Below, in pieces: positions 36,216 through 47,531 of a DNA stretch of 64,000 nucleotides. The notes beneath the pieces were generated by a model, which was not told the DNA's origin, did no database searches, and worked only from the letters and a program-made list of their open reading frames with translations. The stretch is from positions 2,108,001-2,172,000 of the forward strand of contig JBLDXI010000020.1 in NCBI GenBank assembly GCA_047495785.1. The letters are read 5' to 3'. Position 1 is the first letter of the stretch. Every line of letters starts with the position of its first letter. Position numbers and translations under genes: made by a program. This stretch comes from Lepidodermella squamata. Lineage: Eukaryota; Gastrotricha.

Positions 36216-38390
36216 TCAGAAAAATGCTGTTAACCGAAGAGGATTTGCTGCTGCGTTTTGTTGCTGGAACCCGGGCATAACAAACGGGTTCGATTGGAGG
36301 TACTGATTAGCGAATTGTTGCTGCTGATTAGCGCCGGTGGCTGGCACCGCGTTGCCTGTCATCATATTCGCGTGGGTCATCTGCCCGGCTCCACTTGACC
36401 CATCAGCGGCGTTATTCTGTGGTTTCCCTGCTAAAGAGCCGAAATAATGCGATTCTAGCGCTGATCGAGCCGCGGCCATGTTTTGAAGCAGCCATTTGTT
36501 GGCTGCGGATTCTGCCGAGCCAGAGGCGGGGCCGGCGGTGGACGAGCAGGGACTGGCGTCGTCGCGGATCAAATGGCCGGTGTTGTTGGTGCCTGAACTG
36601 CCCGTGCTACCTGTTGCTTGACGGCCGCCGTCTGATGGAGATGCTGACACTGGCGAGTTGTTAAACTGTTGCTGCTGAATAGCCGCAAGAGCTGAAAAAT
36701 AATTAAGAATAAATTATTTGAAAAATATTTTTCCAAGAATTAAACTGTGCTATTTAAATTTTCAAATTTTATGACCCATGCAAATATGTTTAAGAGACTT
36801 TTGAAAATTCATGAAATTTTCGGGGAAAAAAGCAAGAAGGAAGGTCATGAGGATTTGCGTTCAAATCGCGCTTATTTCTGTTAATTTTTCGAACGGAAAA
36901 GGTTACAACACTCGAGCTCGTTGAATCATCTTTCAGCCGAATCTCTTGATGAGAGCTTCTATAATTGAAAAATCCGCCCGCTGCTTGGTCAATTCGTCCT
37001 ATTATCATCTTCTTTTCAGTTTTTCGCTCCAGCTTCATCTTCTTCTGGATCCTATCATGTTATATTGGAATTTTAGAAATGTAAAGATTATGTAAAGATA
37101 ATTGATCTACAATTTCTTGACTAATTATCCCTGAAGATGGTTTTATTGAGAATAACCGAAACATTGAACGAAAAATAAGCGCTTCATCAAGATTTATCCA
37201 GAAAAAACTTTTGACTCGGTACCACCTTAGAAACAGAACACTCCGAATAAATCAGCAATGAACCAGAAATGTTGGTTCAAAGTTTTGTAGATTAAGGTGG
37301 AATCAAAAGCTTGGAAAATGTTCTCAATTCCAAAATAAGTAGCGAAATTCTCAACAGTTTAAAGATTGCTTTCCAATCGCAAATTAATGGCTAAATAGCC
37401 TATTAATTTCCCATTAAATCCTTTGTAGTTTATTTTAAGCAGCGGTGAGGTAAAAATGCTTGAAATTTTTTCAAATTTTACCCAAAAAGTTGTACCAAAA
37501 TTGAATGGAAATTGAACTTACAAGCAAAGTGGTTCTGTTGATGGGCGCCTCCCTGCGGCCAGTAAGGATGCGACCGAACAAAACTATCGGCACCAACTGA
37601 AGCCGGTCCAGCCATCGACGCGGCTTTATTCGTCGTGTCATACAGCGAGTAAGCTGAATGCGTCAACGAGTGATACAACAAATCGTTAGGAACCATGCCA
37701 AATTTCGGCAGTTTGAACCGCTTAGCACGGCGCAGGAAGCTACCAGCGCCGAACATGTCCTTCGCAGCCGGGTGAAGGGCCCAGTAATTACCCTTACCAG
37801 GCCGGCCTGGCGCCCTAGGGATCTTGATAAAACAGTCATTCAACGACAAATTGTGGCGAATCGAGTTCTGCCAACGCTGGTGGTTATCGCGGTAATATCT
37901 GGGGGGAAAACGCGTCCTTAGTTACGCTGTTGTCAAGGCAATAAATAACTCACGGAAATTTCTCGCTAATATAGCCGTAGATTTCGCTTAGAGTCATCAT
38001 TCCAGCTGAAGAACTTTCCAACGCCATGGTAATCAGGGCAATATAGGAATAAGGCGGTTTGACCTGGTTGTTATCCCCGGACGAGGTTGAAGGCGGCCCT
38101 TGGCTGTTCGTATTCCCGCCAGGGGTCGAAACGTTCGAAGAACCGCTCGGGCTGGTTTCGACCGACTGCTTCCCGCTGTCAGAGTCATTATTGTTGTTCG
38201 GTTTCGGTGTGTTGAGGGCGGTTGAAGTTAACGCATTCGCCGCGCTCAGATTCGCGGCGAGGGACATTGGCGTTGAAAAAAACGCGGGCGATGGGAAAAG
38301 CAGGCCGGTCGGGGTGGCAGTCGCGTGGAACGGGACATGCTCCGCCGAGTTGCCGTTCAAAGTAGGCCAGCAATAACTTCCCTTATCCAT
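36216..38390 (-). CDS. Forkhead transcription factor, FoxB/FoxE-like
   Basis: Three exons join in phase: 38390-37954, 37898-37522 and 36691-36216 (introns 55 and 830 bases), giving 429 residues. The start is the ATG at 38390 (MDKGSYCWP). The N-terminal 110 residues are Ser/Asn/Thr-rich. The forkhead domain covers about residues 113-205: [36 protein letters not shown], then [19 protein letters not shown] and [10 protein letters not shown], with the basic wing 2 region [11 protein letters not shown]. The DNA-recognition helix ([10 protein letters not shown]) is intact. [14 protein letters not shown] and WALHP favour FoxB, while GRPGKGNYW recalls FoxE, so the class is left open. The C-terminus is Gln/Asn/Ala-rich, as in transactivation regions. 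Nuclear developmental regulator by family; the long upstream region (38391-41433) may carry its control elements. Confidence 0.9.
37131..37162 (+). other. CUGAAGA...CGAAAC motif, hammerhead-core look-alike
   Basis: CTGAAGA is followed by an imperfect hairpin (GGTT...AACC) and CGAAAC, the order of the conserved hammerhead-ribozyme core (CUGANGA, stem II, GAAA). I could not find convincing stems I and III. It lies in the intron of the forkhead gene. Confidence 0.15.
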
Positions 38391-41300
38391 CGTCGCTTGA
38401 GGCAAAATTTGTTGTTATGTAAATCGAGGTAATATCTACCTATATATTTGGGAAAAATTTCGATGTTTTACTGCAATATTTAAACGCTGAGGGCGGTGAT
38501 TAGGGCGTTGAGGTGTGTACTGATGGCGTGTCCGTAGCGTGACCTCTGCCGCGGTGTGATTGACTGCGGACGTGAGTGGGCGGGGCGCGGGTGAAATTAA
38601 ACTGGCATTTAATTTGATAACCCGCAGGTCGGCCTCCGGTCTGTTCACGCGCGCGCGCGCTCAGAGGATGCGAGTGCGGGGATGAGCGCGCAAACGGCAC
38701 GCATCTAATCTAGAAACACGCGCGCGCGCGCGCCTATATATTAATGTATTAAGGTAGGTATAGTTGCAATCATAATATACTGCGCGATAAGTGTCGAGAG
38801 GCCAATTTAAAGCGTCCTTAACAAGTGCGACGTGCCATTGAAGTTATAATATTATAATAATCGTTTTGCAAACACGTGTGTGTTAAACAGTTACTCGCCG
38901 GGTCTTTATATCCGTGGGCGCCTTCGGACGCGAGGCAATCAAAGCAATATTGACATGAACTTTGAGCAACGGTGAATCGTTGATATTTTGAAAACACACC
39001 ACAGCAGCGAGCGAGCCAAGTGGTCGGCCGTTCTGCGTCGAATAATTGCGCCATGATGATGATGATGGCGCCGTTTTTGCGCGCGCGCCAATTTTCGCGG
39101 CTTTTCTTGTAACGGAGCAGCGAGCAGTAGCCGGCGATTCGCTGGCGGTGACAAAGCAAAACAGAACGCGCGAGAAACGCCGAGCCAGGCAATTGGCAGG
39201 CTATATTGCCCGCGATCTAATATTTAGAAAACAACACTCGTCAAGCGCCGCGTCAACAACTGCTGCGTTATTGTTGTTACTCGAATAATTGTTATCACAA
39301 CAAGGTGGCTCGTATCATTATTGGGCTACAGCAAATGCCTTGGAATATTATTTGAAAATAGACGTGCACATCGCGCTAAGAGCTTCGAACAGGAAATTGA
39401 TAAATATTTTCCGAAAACAAACCGGTCTTTGCCCAGGCACAGCAGCAATTTTGACAAAAATTATTACGCCTCGGTGTTGCAACACGTTGTTGTGATGCGC
39501 TCGAACCGTTGTTACACCAGAGGCTCGAGGCTGGTTTATTTTTACGGCTAAATAATGACGCATGGTATTTTCACGCTCTGATCCACCTCAAAGAGCCAAG
39601 AAACGCGCTTGCGGCTGAGAAAATTTCAAGGTTAACATTTGATTTTGATATTGAAAAAATATTGAAAAGCAGACTAATATGAAAACATTAAGCTATGTGT
39701 AATCGTTATTTCGAAAATTTTAACGAATTTGTTTCGAAATTAAAGTAACGTAACGAGTGCTTGCCCTTTTTTTAAGGGCAATATTTGGACAGATAACAAA
39801 ACTGATTGCGTTTTTATTCAAATAATTACTTTTGCGCGTAGGTGATGCAAGGGGCCGATGATGATGAGACGAGTGTCAGCTGCAAAAATTGGTCTCCATT
39901 ACCACGGCAGCATTTATGAGATAAATAATAAATCAACGCGCAAGTGCGCATAGTGATTAGGTCATTACCACTTGCCGTTCGTTTTATTGCACGCGCGCGC
40001 TTGAGGCCCGTGCGCGTGCGCGTGCGCTCATCTGCAATTATATTTTAACGATTCAAGTGCGAAATACCTGCTACGCAGCGATTTTTAATAATTTCAACCT
40101 TATAGTTGCAGGTAATTATACCATTTCTTGCTGCTACTGCTGCCTTCCGTTTCCACTCAAGAAACGTGCAATCACTGCTGCATAGCGAACGAGCCCCTCG
40201 GCACGAGCGAAACTTGTTAAATAGGGGTTAATTAAAAATTATTTTCGAGGTCATGTTTACACACTAATAATAATTGTTGCCATCAGTATTAATTATTGTT
40301 TGAACACTAGGCGTATAACGTGAGGCTTGACTTTTGTCTTAAAGTTTATACTCGATAATGAGATTAATTGGGTGGTTTTGGTTAATTTTAGCAATTTTAG
40401 TGACAATGGAAAACCTCAGAACCGAATGTCGAATATTCAGGAAAATTTTAGATTTCATGATAAGGCAAGAGATGTCGGCTCGGAAAAAATTGCTATGTCT
40501 GTGGGCTATACCTGGCTGAAAATAACTTTCTGACGGATTCTTAATTTCCTCTTCGCGTTCAACAATAATTTGAAGACCCGGTTTGGGGTCGCCGATTTAC
40601 GTGTTCTGTTTTTCGGCGGGCCAAGTCCACACAAAAAATGAACGTTGGTGAATATGTTTTGCGATAACTCATATCAATATTCACAAGTTCACAAATCCAT
40701 ACGCCAATAAGCACGAATTTTTCCAATCAGAAAATTGCCTTGGCACTCTGCGAAAGAGGCCAAACTTTGAAAATAAGATAATTACGCTCCAAAATGATAA
40801 AATAAAAAATAAAAAATAAAAAATCCGAAATTTGAAGAACTTAAGGCCGTGAAGAATCGAACCCGAGGCGCCCGCAAACCATGTTCGCGCGAATAAAAGG
40901 CAAAAAGCGAACCTCGATTTGGCGTCTTCTATGATGGGGCGGCCGAAAATGTGGGCTCAAAATCCGAAAAGATGGATAATCCCGGTCGATTTACATGTAA
41001 TTCGATGCTGCGGGGAAAACTTTTGCATAGGCGGATAATAAATGGACGCCAAATCAGGGTTACGCTGTATGTCAATTATTACCCGTGGCGCAAAAAGTAA
41101 AAATCTTACGCGGAAAAAAATGGTGCCATTCGAAAGAACGGGGTCGATTTTTACCACTGCTGTAACATCGATGTTATCTCGAAAATTCGCTTTTTTCCAC
41201 GCCGACGAGAATTTGAATGAATGTCTCGAGTCTGGTTGATTTGGTGCCTACAAACATGAATTTTCTCGCTTCACATATAATATCGGGATTGAAAATACGA

Positions 41301-41433
41301 GATTCGCTGATCTTTATTGCAAATAATTAAATCCCAATATAATAAAGTGACTAGCACGGTGAATGCCGAATATGAATATTTTACGACAGAGTGATTTTAG
41401 TCGGTGCTGGTTTTGACCTTTTGTACAGCGATT
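38391..41433. other. 3-kb non-coding region upstream of the forkhead gene, with alternating CG/TG tracts
   Basis: No gene is supported. Alternating purine-pyrimidine tracts occur at about 38650-38660, 38719-38733 (CG repeat), 39079-39088 and 39992-40026 (CG then GCGCGT repeats), a short (ATAAAAA)n run at about 40799-40822. Short open frames here show no domains. Position suggests regulatory sequence for the forkhead gene, unproven. Confidence 0.4.
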
Positions 41434-41821
41434 TCAAGACGAAGACTCGCACAATTTTTCGATAATGAGTGCCCGATCTTGCGGCTCAGCTTGCAAACAG
41501 ACATCGAGATAGTCCTGAGAAAAACTTAATTTTGAGAAAGTTTAGTGTGGATTATTTTCTAACCTTTCGCGATTCGCACTTGAAATGACAAGCGGATTTT
41601 GTCGCCTCGACGTAGGTGTCTTCGATCATAGCCAGTATTTTATCGACGTCGTAGTCGCTGATTTCATCAACTGCCATCCTCAACTGTTCCAACTGCTTCA
41701 TCTCTTCCTCATGGCTCGAATTTGCCGGCTCGACTTCGTTTTGGCCGGTCAACGGTTTCGCCTCGATTATTGATGAGCAGATGAGCAGCGCGAGAGCGAA
41801 AAAACACGCGAATTGCGACAT
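41434..41821 (-). CDS. Small secreted four-cysteine protein, paralogue A
   Basis: Exons 41821-41564 and 41514-41434 join in phase 0 across a 49-base intron, giving 112 residues. A signal peptide (MSQFACFFALALLICSSIIEA) is followed by an acidic spacer and a C-terminal domain with cysteines in the order C-x3-C-x10-C-x15-C (SACHFKCESRK, DYLDVC, AEPQDRALIIEKLC). The intron falls between the second and third cysteines, five residues before the third. The neighbouring gene at 42251-42635 has the same layout and intron site, so the two are tandem duplicates. The family is not one I recognise. Length, secretion signal and paired cysteines suggest a secreted hormone-like or defence-type peptide; no specific function is assigned. 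Confidence 0.7.
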
Positions 41822-42250
41822 TGCAAAAATTTGTTAAACGGAAAAAATGGGAAATGTGGCGATGAAAAAAACAGAATTTATTAAAAGGCACTTTATGTGG
41901 GCGAGTGACACTTCACAAGCAATTTTTATCAATAAGACGTCATTTAGTGGGAATTAAATTGACCGCCACACTTATATAAATAATATGCGGCGATATTTTT
42001 TTTATTAAATTTTCGCTTCTCAGTAGTAGTACACACAAAAAATGGATCATCATCTGGCTTACTACACTTCTCGGCATATAAATTCGAACAATTCAGACAT
42101 AAGGACACGCATCAGGGTAAAAAATGTCAATGATTTGTCACTCTGTTGATTTTATTATTATTTGTTAATTGCTCTCCCTGGTTTTTTTTAAGTACTCCCC
42201 GACAATGAGCGCAGCTGATTGATGAGTGACGATAAACAACTTATATAATA

Positions 42251-42635
42251 TCAAGCGTCATTTGAACCTAACTCGGAAAGACACATGTCTGCGATGAAAA
42301 TTAGACGTTCATCAGGCTGAAGTTCACCGCAAAGCTGGGCATTTATCTAAATAAATAAAATCAGAACAATTAGCCGACTAAATCGAGACGCTCAAAAATA
42401 CCTGCGAATCACAGCTTAAACAAGCCGTTCTCGTGTAGTGATCGTATGATTTGTCGAGAATTGAGTTATTTTCCCCATCGTAATCGTACAAATTGTCTGC
42501 TTCTGCCATCGACTCACCAGCTTCACCAAAATCCAAATCATTTGAATCAAGATCATCGCTATAGTAACGCTTCATCGGCCTTGATTCGATGCATGTTAAA
42601 GCTGCCAAAACTAGGGCTAATTTTATCAAAGACAT
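42251..42635 (-). CDS. Small secreted four-cysteine protein, paralogue B
   Basis: Exons 42635-42402 and 42346-42251 join in phase 0 across a 55-base intron, giving 109 residues. The start chosen is the ATG at 42635 (MSLIKLALVLAALTCIES signal peptide); an in-frame ATG at 42695 would add 20 residues in front of the signal and is less likely. A Lys-Arg pair (RPMKRYY) directly after the signal peptide, then a very acidic Asp/Asn/Glu spacer, leads to the C-terminal domain C-x2-C-x8-C-x15-C (ACLSCDSQ, INAQLC, LQPDERLIFIADMC). It shares the intron site and the P-x-[DE]-R-x-x-I core with paralogue A. Sequence outside the cysteine domain has diverged almost completely. Function unknown. Confidence 0.7.
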
Positions 42636-44520
42636 ATTGCTATTTTTGATTATTAAACGTAAAATATACGGAAAATGTTTTAGTCTACTGTCCAAACAAG
42701 GGTAGTCGCGGCTCTTTTAATAATCACGCCTAGGAAGCGGATATTAGGCATGTGATAAGGGGGTTAGGTCTGAGATGATCCTAATCCTGGCCTATTAATC
42801 GTCACCCCTCGTTCAATAATTTCCACACACACACCTACTATACTACGCTTTTTACAACTCGTGCGGTTATACGGGATGTAGGCGTAGAAGCGCCAGCGCA
42901 GTAGATAAACACTTGAATAAGGATGGCACGGCTGAGGGTCAGGTGAGCAGCAAGGGACACACGTGTATATTTTGAACACATGTTTACATTAATCATCCTA
43001 GTAAAATTTAAACTGTTGGCTAATTGACCTGAATTACCTATATGATTTGAGTAATTGCATTGACGTGTAACTTCGAAATTGGGCCCATGTTCAAACCCTA
43101 AATTAAACGTTTACTGCCAAGCATTATTATGCTTGGGTGTTTTCTGTGCAATTAAATGCGCTGCATACAGATCCCGCCTGAGGATGTCCCAATCACTTCA
43201 CATGGGCTAACCTCAATTCTTAGCCGTGGTTTGCTATGGAGGTTACAGTTACCACCCATCAATATCAATTATAAAAAAGGCAATAGTACCAAACTTTTAA
43301 ATCTCGCTTTTTATGTCATGAATCTTCCTATCGAACGGTGACGAAAAAAAATGGAAAAAAATTGGAATTTTCAATATCTTTTATCACGTAAAATCCATAA
43401 AGTATTGAGCGAGGAATGTTTATCAAATTAATTTTGAATTGCTTGCATTATGTATAGGTATTCTAAAAATTTGACTTTCATTGACCAGTCCACTTTGGCT
43501 GGGCTAAATACGATTCCAAATAGAGGCATCCCAATCGGGGTGGTTGGGCGATATAAACAGTAAACGGCTCCAGCCCAAAGCATGGTTTATCTCCTTTCAT
43601 AATTTTTATTCACTGTTTTGTCATTTCCGTGTTATTATTTGTTTTAATATCTTACGTGCCATCGGTGGCCAGCTTGCGAGTATATACCTGCAGAGCCGAT
43701 ATCAATTGCAAGTATCGATTTTACAAATCAGTGATTTTGCCAACATCCTCAGTTTCTGAAGCCAACACTGAACATTTTGCTATGTAACTGACAACAGTCC
43801 TGATGGTACCATTAAGACTAAAATAAGAAACCCTGTCGTCACAGGGGGCATCATTTTCGATCGAGAAAGGATATTGCGAATTTTATAGTGCTACAACGCT
43901 GTGAATGGGGCATGACTGTTAGACACAAGCTGTGTAAGCTGTGATCGTCCAAACCGGAATGCGGAATTCCTCTATATAAACCGGACGGTTTTCAGTGGCT
44001 CTTGAGAAGGTGCGGACTTGATTATTAAATTTGTCACTTAATAGCCCGGACTATTTCCCAGTCCTGGGAACGTTCGAAAGTCCGGTATAGTCCGGGTTTA
44101 CCCTTGTTTTCGGTCATTTCTGAGCGGCAGGGGCGCTAAAATAGAACAGCAGCGAGCTTACGTTGAACCCGCCGAAGTTCAGACAGATGCCCCTGTAAAT
44201 TTAATTACCTGATTTCCGTATTACTTATGATCACAGAAAGTTTAAATATAGGGCCAACAGGTTCAATGTTTCGTGTGGAAAAGATCAACTTTCTCATTAT
44301 TTGAGTTTTACAGCGAATTTCCTACTATTCGAAAGCTGGCAACCCGTTGAAGTTAGACTGAAAAAACCCGCCATGAGAATTACGATATCAAGATTGGCCA
44401 TCAAGAAATTCAACAAAAATCAATAAAATCGATATTATATTTATTTTTGACGCATACGCTATTAATATGGTACCACTTTGGAGGCAGTTTGATCCATAAT
44501 ATTAAAGTTTGCCTCGCCCT
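42636..44520. other. Non-coding stretch between the peptide pair and the acetylcholine receptor gene
   Basis: No gene is supported. Short open frames (for example 42764-42979 minus, 43544-43759 plus) lack signal peptides, domains or splice partners. Confidence 0.4.
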
Positions 44521-47500
44521 CTACAGTAACTTCTGCTGGGGCGCGAATACGAGGATGAATAGCGTGAATAATATGACGACGGCGAAAAAGAGCCAGAATA
44601 GCAATCGATCGACCAGCTGGGCCAGCCGTCGCCAGTCGCGAATAATATCCTCAACTTTAGTCTCATCCTTATGCCGGTCCATCATGCGAACAACAGCCAG
44701 CGCCAACGCGTGATCAGGCGGCAGGCCTTGAAATCGCGGCGCCGCTGAAAAATAGCCCGACCCTAGGGCGTCGATTTCTGTTTCGAGTTCGTTCAAAAAA
44801 TCAGCCGAGCTCATGCGGACAACTTGCCGCGGCGTAGTCGGCGATCGAATAATCGTATTATTATCGTCGATTTTATGCGTTTTTTGGCAGTATTTATGCT
44901 GACATCCACCGATTTTCGGGCTGTCAGTTCGCAGTTCGCCGTTCGATTTTTGTAGGAAATTTTCGGCGAAAGTTACACTCATATTATGGCCTTTGTTCCT
45001 CAGTTGAACGCCGGTTACTACTTCGGTTAGTCCGCCGTTGTTGAGGTTAGACTTTTCGCCGGCGAGATCCGGGTTCTGTTCTTCTTCCTCAGGCTTGTTA
45101 AGGCAGCAAATCGGGGCGAAAATGTCGAGGCCGCGAACGACCCAAGGCGCAAGACGCCAAGATCGGGCGGTTTTGTGGTGCAGGTTCAGGACGACGACGG
45201 TTAAAATTACAGAGACAGCAGTCATCGACATGACTACCGTTAGGTAAATACCTGAAAAGAATTTAAAATATAATAAAAAGTAAAAAATCCTCCTTAAATT
45301 GTGCTGAATTTCGAAATCTAATCGAATTTCGACGGATTTTAATTTAATTTTTTTATTTTTCCGGCATTACTATAGGTTAGACTTACTGATAAGAGGTACA
45401 GATTCGGAAGTTTCGGGTAATTTTTCGATGACTGTAAGCATGAACACAGCGAAAGCGAGCATAACAGTGATTCCAAGCTGAAACAATAAATTCCTAATAA
45501 TTTTTGAAAATTTCGAAAAATTATTAAATTACAGCGCATTTTTCGCCAGAATCGGGAGGCAGCAGAAACACCAGCAATGTGAGGGTCGACATGACTAAAA
45601 TTTAAAAATAAAAATAATTAAAAATAGTTAATTTAATCGAAAATTATACCGAAACATGGGAAGAAGACGTTGTGAAGGTAATAAAGTGTTTTCCTTTTGA
45701 TGTAAATCTATCAAGAAAATCGGCTATACTGCGTCACAATCTAAAATTGGAGGTGACTCACGAAGAAAGTGACATCCTGAAAGAGGCAATTTTTTTAAAA
45801 AGTTGACCTTGAAAATTGATTTTTTTACCGGGTACGGCTCTTCGCAGCAAGTGTAAATCACGACATTTCTCCTCTATAATAAAATCTCACACAATATGGT
45901 CAAGGTCAAATTCAAGTTTGAAATTTCACCTGAACAACATTCATTAGATCCCATTCACCGTTTTGAATGTACATCGATAGATCAGCACCTTCGGATCGAT
46001 TCTTCAAATCGAGCTTGAAACCGTCTGTTGTCAAGAATTGAAAGACATTTTCTGTAAATTGGTTGAAATTCATAATTAAACTAACCGTAGGTCCAACTGC
46101 CGAATTTCATGTGACACTGAGGTACGGTAATAATTTACTAATTTCTAGATTTTAAATTCAACTTCAACTTACGACTTGCTCGTCAAAGGGGAAATACTGG
46201 TCAATTGAGACAAAAAATGAATAATTCGTGAAAAAGTGGGACATGGCATACTGACCTTAACGTTGACCTTGCAGCTACTGAAAAGCTTGATGGGCAAGGG
46301 CCAAAATACGTAGCCATCACTTGAAACCATGGCTCGAGTTTCGACAACCCTAGTCGAGTAATCTGCCGCGCTAAAAATTGGAAAAATTGAAAAACCATTT
46401 GTTCAAAATCGATCGATTACTTGTTGTAGAGAACGATGTCTGAAAAATAAAGTCAAGTCATTCTAGAATTTTTCATAAATTATGAAAATTACCTGGAAGC
46501 CATAATTTTGACGAAGGTATCCGAATCATTTCCAGATCACTATAATTCGAAAATTTAAAATATTATCTGAAATTTATTTCCAAGCAAAAATCATACTTGA
46601 AATCGCTAGCGTTCCACCTTAAATACTCGTCGTACCACTCCTGGTCGAGCCAAACATTTGTAATAAGCACTTCATTGCGTTCGTCAAGTTCGAAAATTTG
46701 CGTTATGGTGAGGCCAAGTCCGACTGTCACGGTTCCGGATTTGTGAAGAACAGGCCGCGCCGATCTTTCATACTTTTCAAACAAACTCCGCAACAAAATT
46801 TGCTCATCAGTCAGCCGAGTTCCACCTGCCCCGACGTCTTTCATTGTGTTGAACCGATCGCTGGATTAAAACAGAATACATTAATAAATAGCTTAGAGCT
46901 TAGGTATTGAGTCTGAATATTTGCAAATTTTCAAATTTGCAAATTGGAAATTGAGGTTCCAATAAGCTTGAACACCCTGACACCATTTTTTTTCCAATTC
47001 TTTAGGAATGTGGATTTCACTTTTCGATCGGTAGTCAAGTCGAAAAAAACACTGATTTTTAAAATCGATACTTGAAATCGATATCGGCTCTGTGGGCTGA
47101 AGTCTAGCTCGTAAATTGACCACTGATAGCTCAAACTACGCGTAATAGTAGTTTGAATGAAATCTATCGATTAGGAATAGAACAAGTTAAGATTCCGAGG
47201 TAGACGTGAAACTCTTAATTTGGGAAAATTTAGTGCTGGAACCCTATTTTCAGGACGTCATCTTGGCACACTGAGTAGTCTAGTTTCGAATTTCGGGAAC
47301 TAAATTTTCAATTAATTTTCGAAAAAACTCACTGCTCTTCACCGCCATGTAGCGTTGTAACGTTGAATTCCACCCCTGTGGTTAAATATTGGTCCAGCAG
47401 CTTCGCAGGATCTATAAAATAGAATATTGATTTTTCATTTTTTTCACAAATTTTAAATTTTCCTCACCAGTTGTTGTAACGAATTCGGTATCGAAGGTTG

Positions 47501-47531
47501 CCAAGCATGTCAGAAGCACCAAAAGGTGCAT
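44521..47531 (-). CDS. Nicotinic acetylcholine receptor alpha-type subunit
   Basis: Fifteen exons join in phase from the ATG at 47531 to the stop at 44521, about 579 residues. After a signal peptide (MHLLVLLTCLATF) come the extracellular domain (WLDQEWYDEYLRW, LWLPDIVLYNN), a 13-residue Cys-loop (CKVNVKYFPFDEQVC), the vicinal cysteine pair of loop C (VVIYTCCEEPYPD) that marks an alpha subunit, and four membrane helices (M1 at YYLHNVFFPCF, M2 ITVMLAFAVFMLTVIEKLP with the preceding GEK, M3 IYLTVVMSMTAVSVI, M4 at the end). The M3-M4 loop is long (about 150 residues) and ends in the amphipathic DWRRLAQLVDRLLFW helix typical of the family. It forms acetylcholine-gated cation channels. Exons in the middle are tiny (about 15, 19, 24, 31 and 45-47 bases) with introns near 50 bases, so gene predictors may miss them. 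Confidence 0.93.

Noticed and set aside
35835-36233. 132-codon + strand open frame with hydrophobic start
   Set aside because: Composition is that of AT-rich intergenic DNA with a GTTC repeat; no domain, and it overlaps the end of the forkhead gene on the other strand.
40848-40905. GGTTCGATTC on the minus strand, resembling a tRNA B box
   Set aside because: No A box, acceptor stem or anticodon arm could be folded around it.
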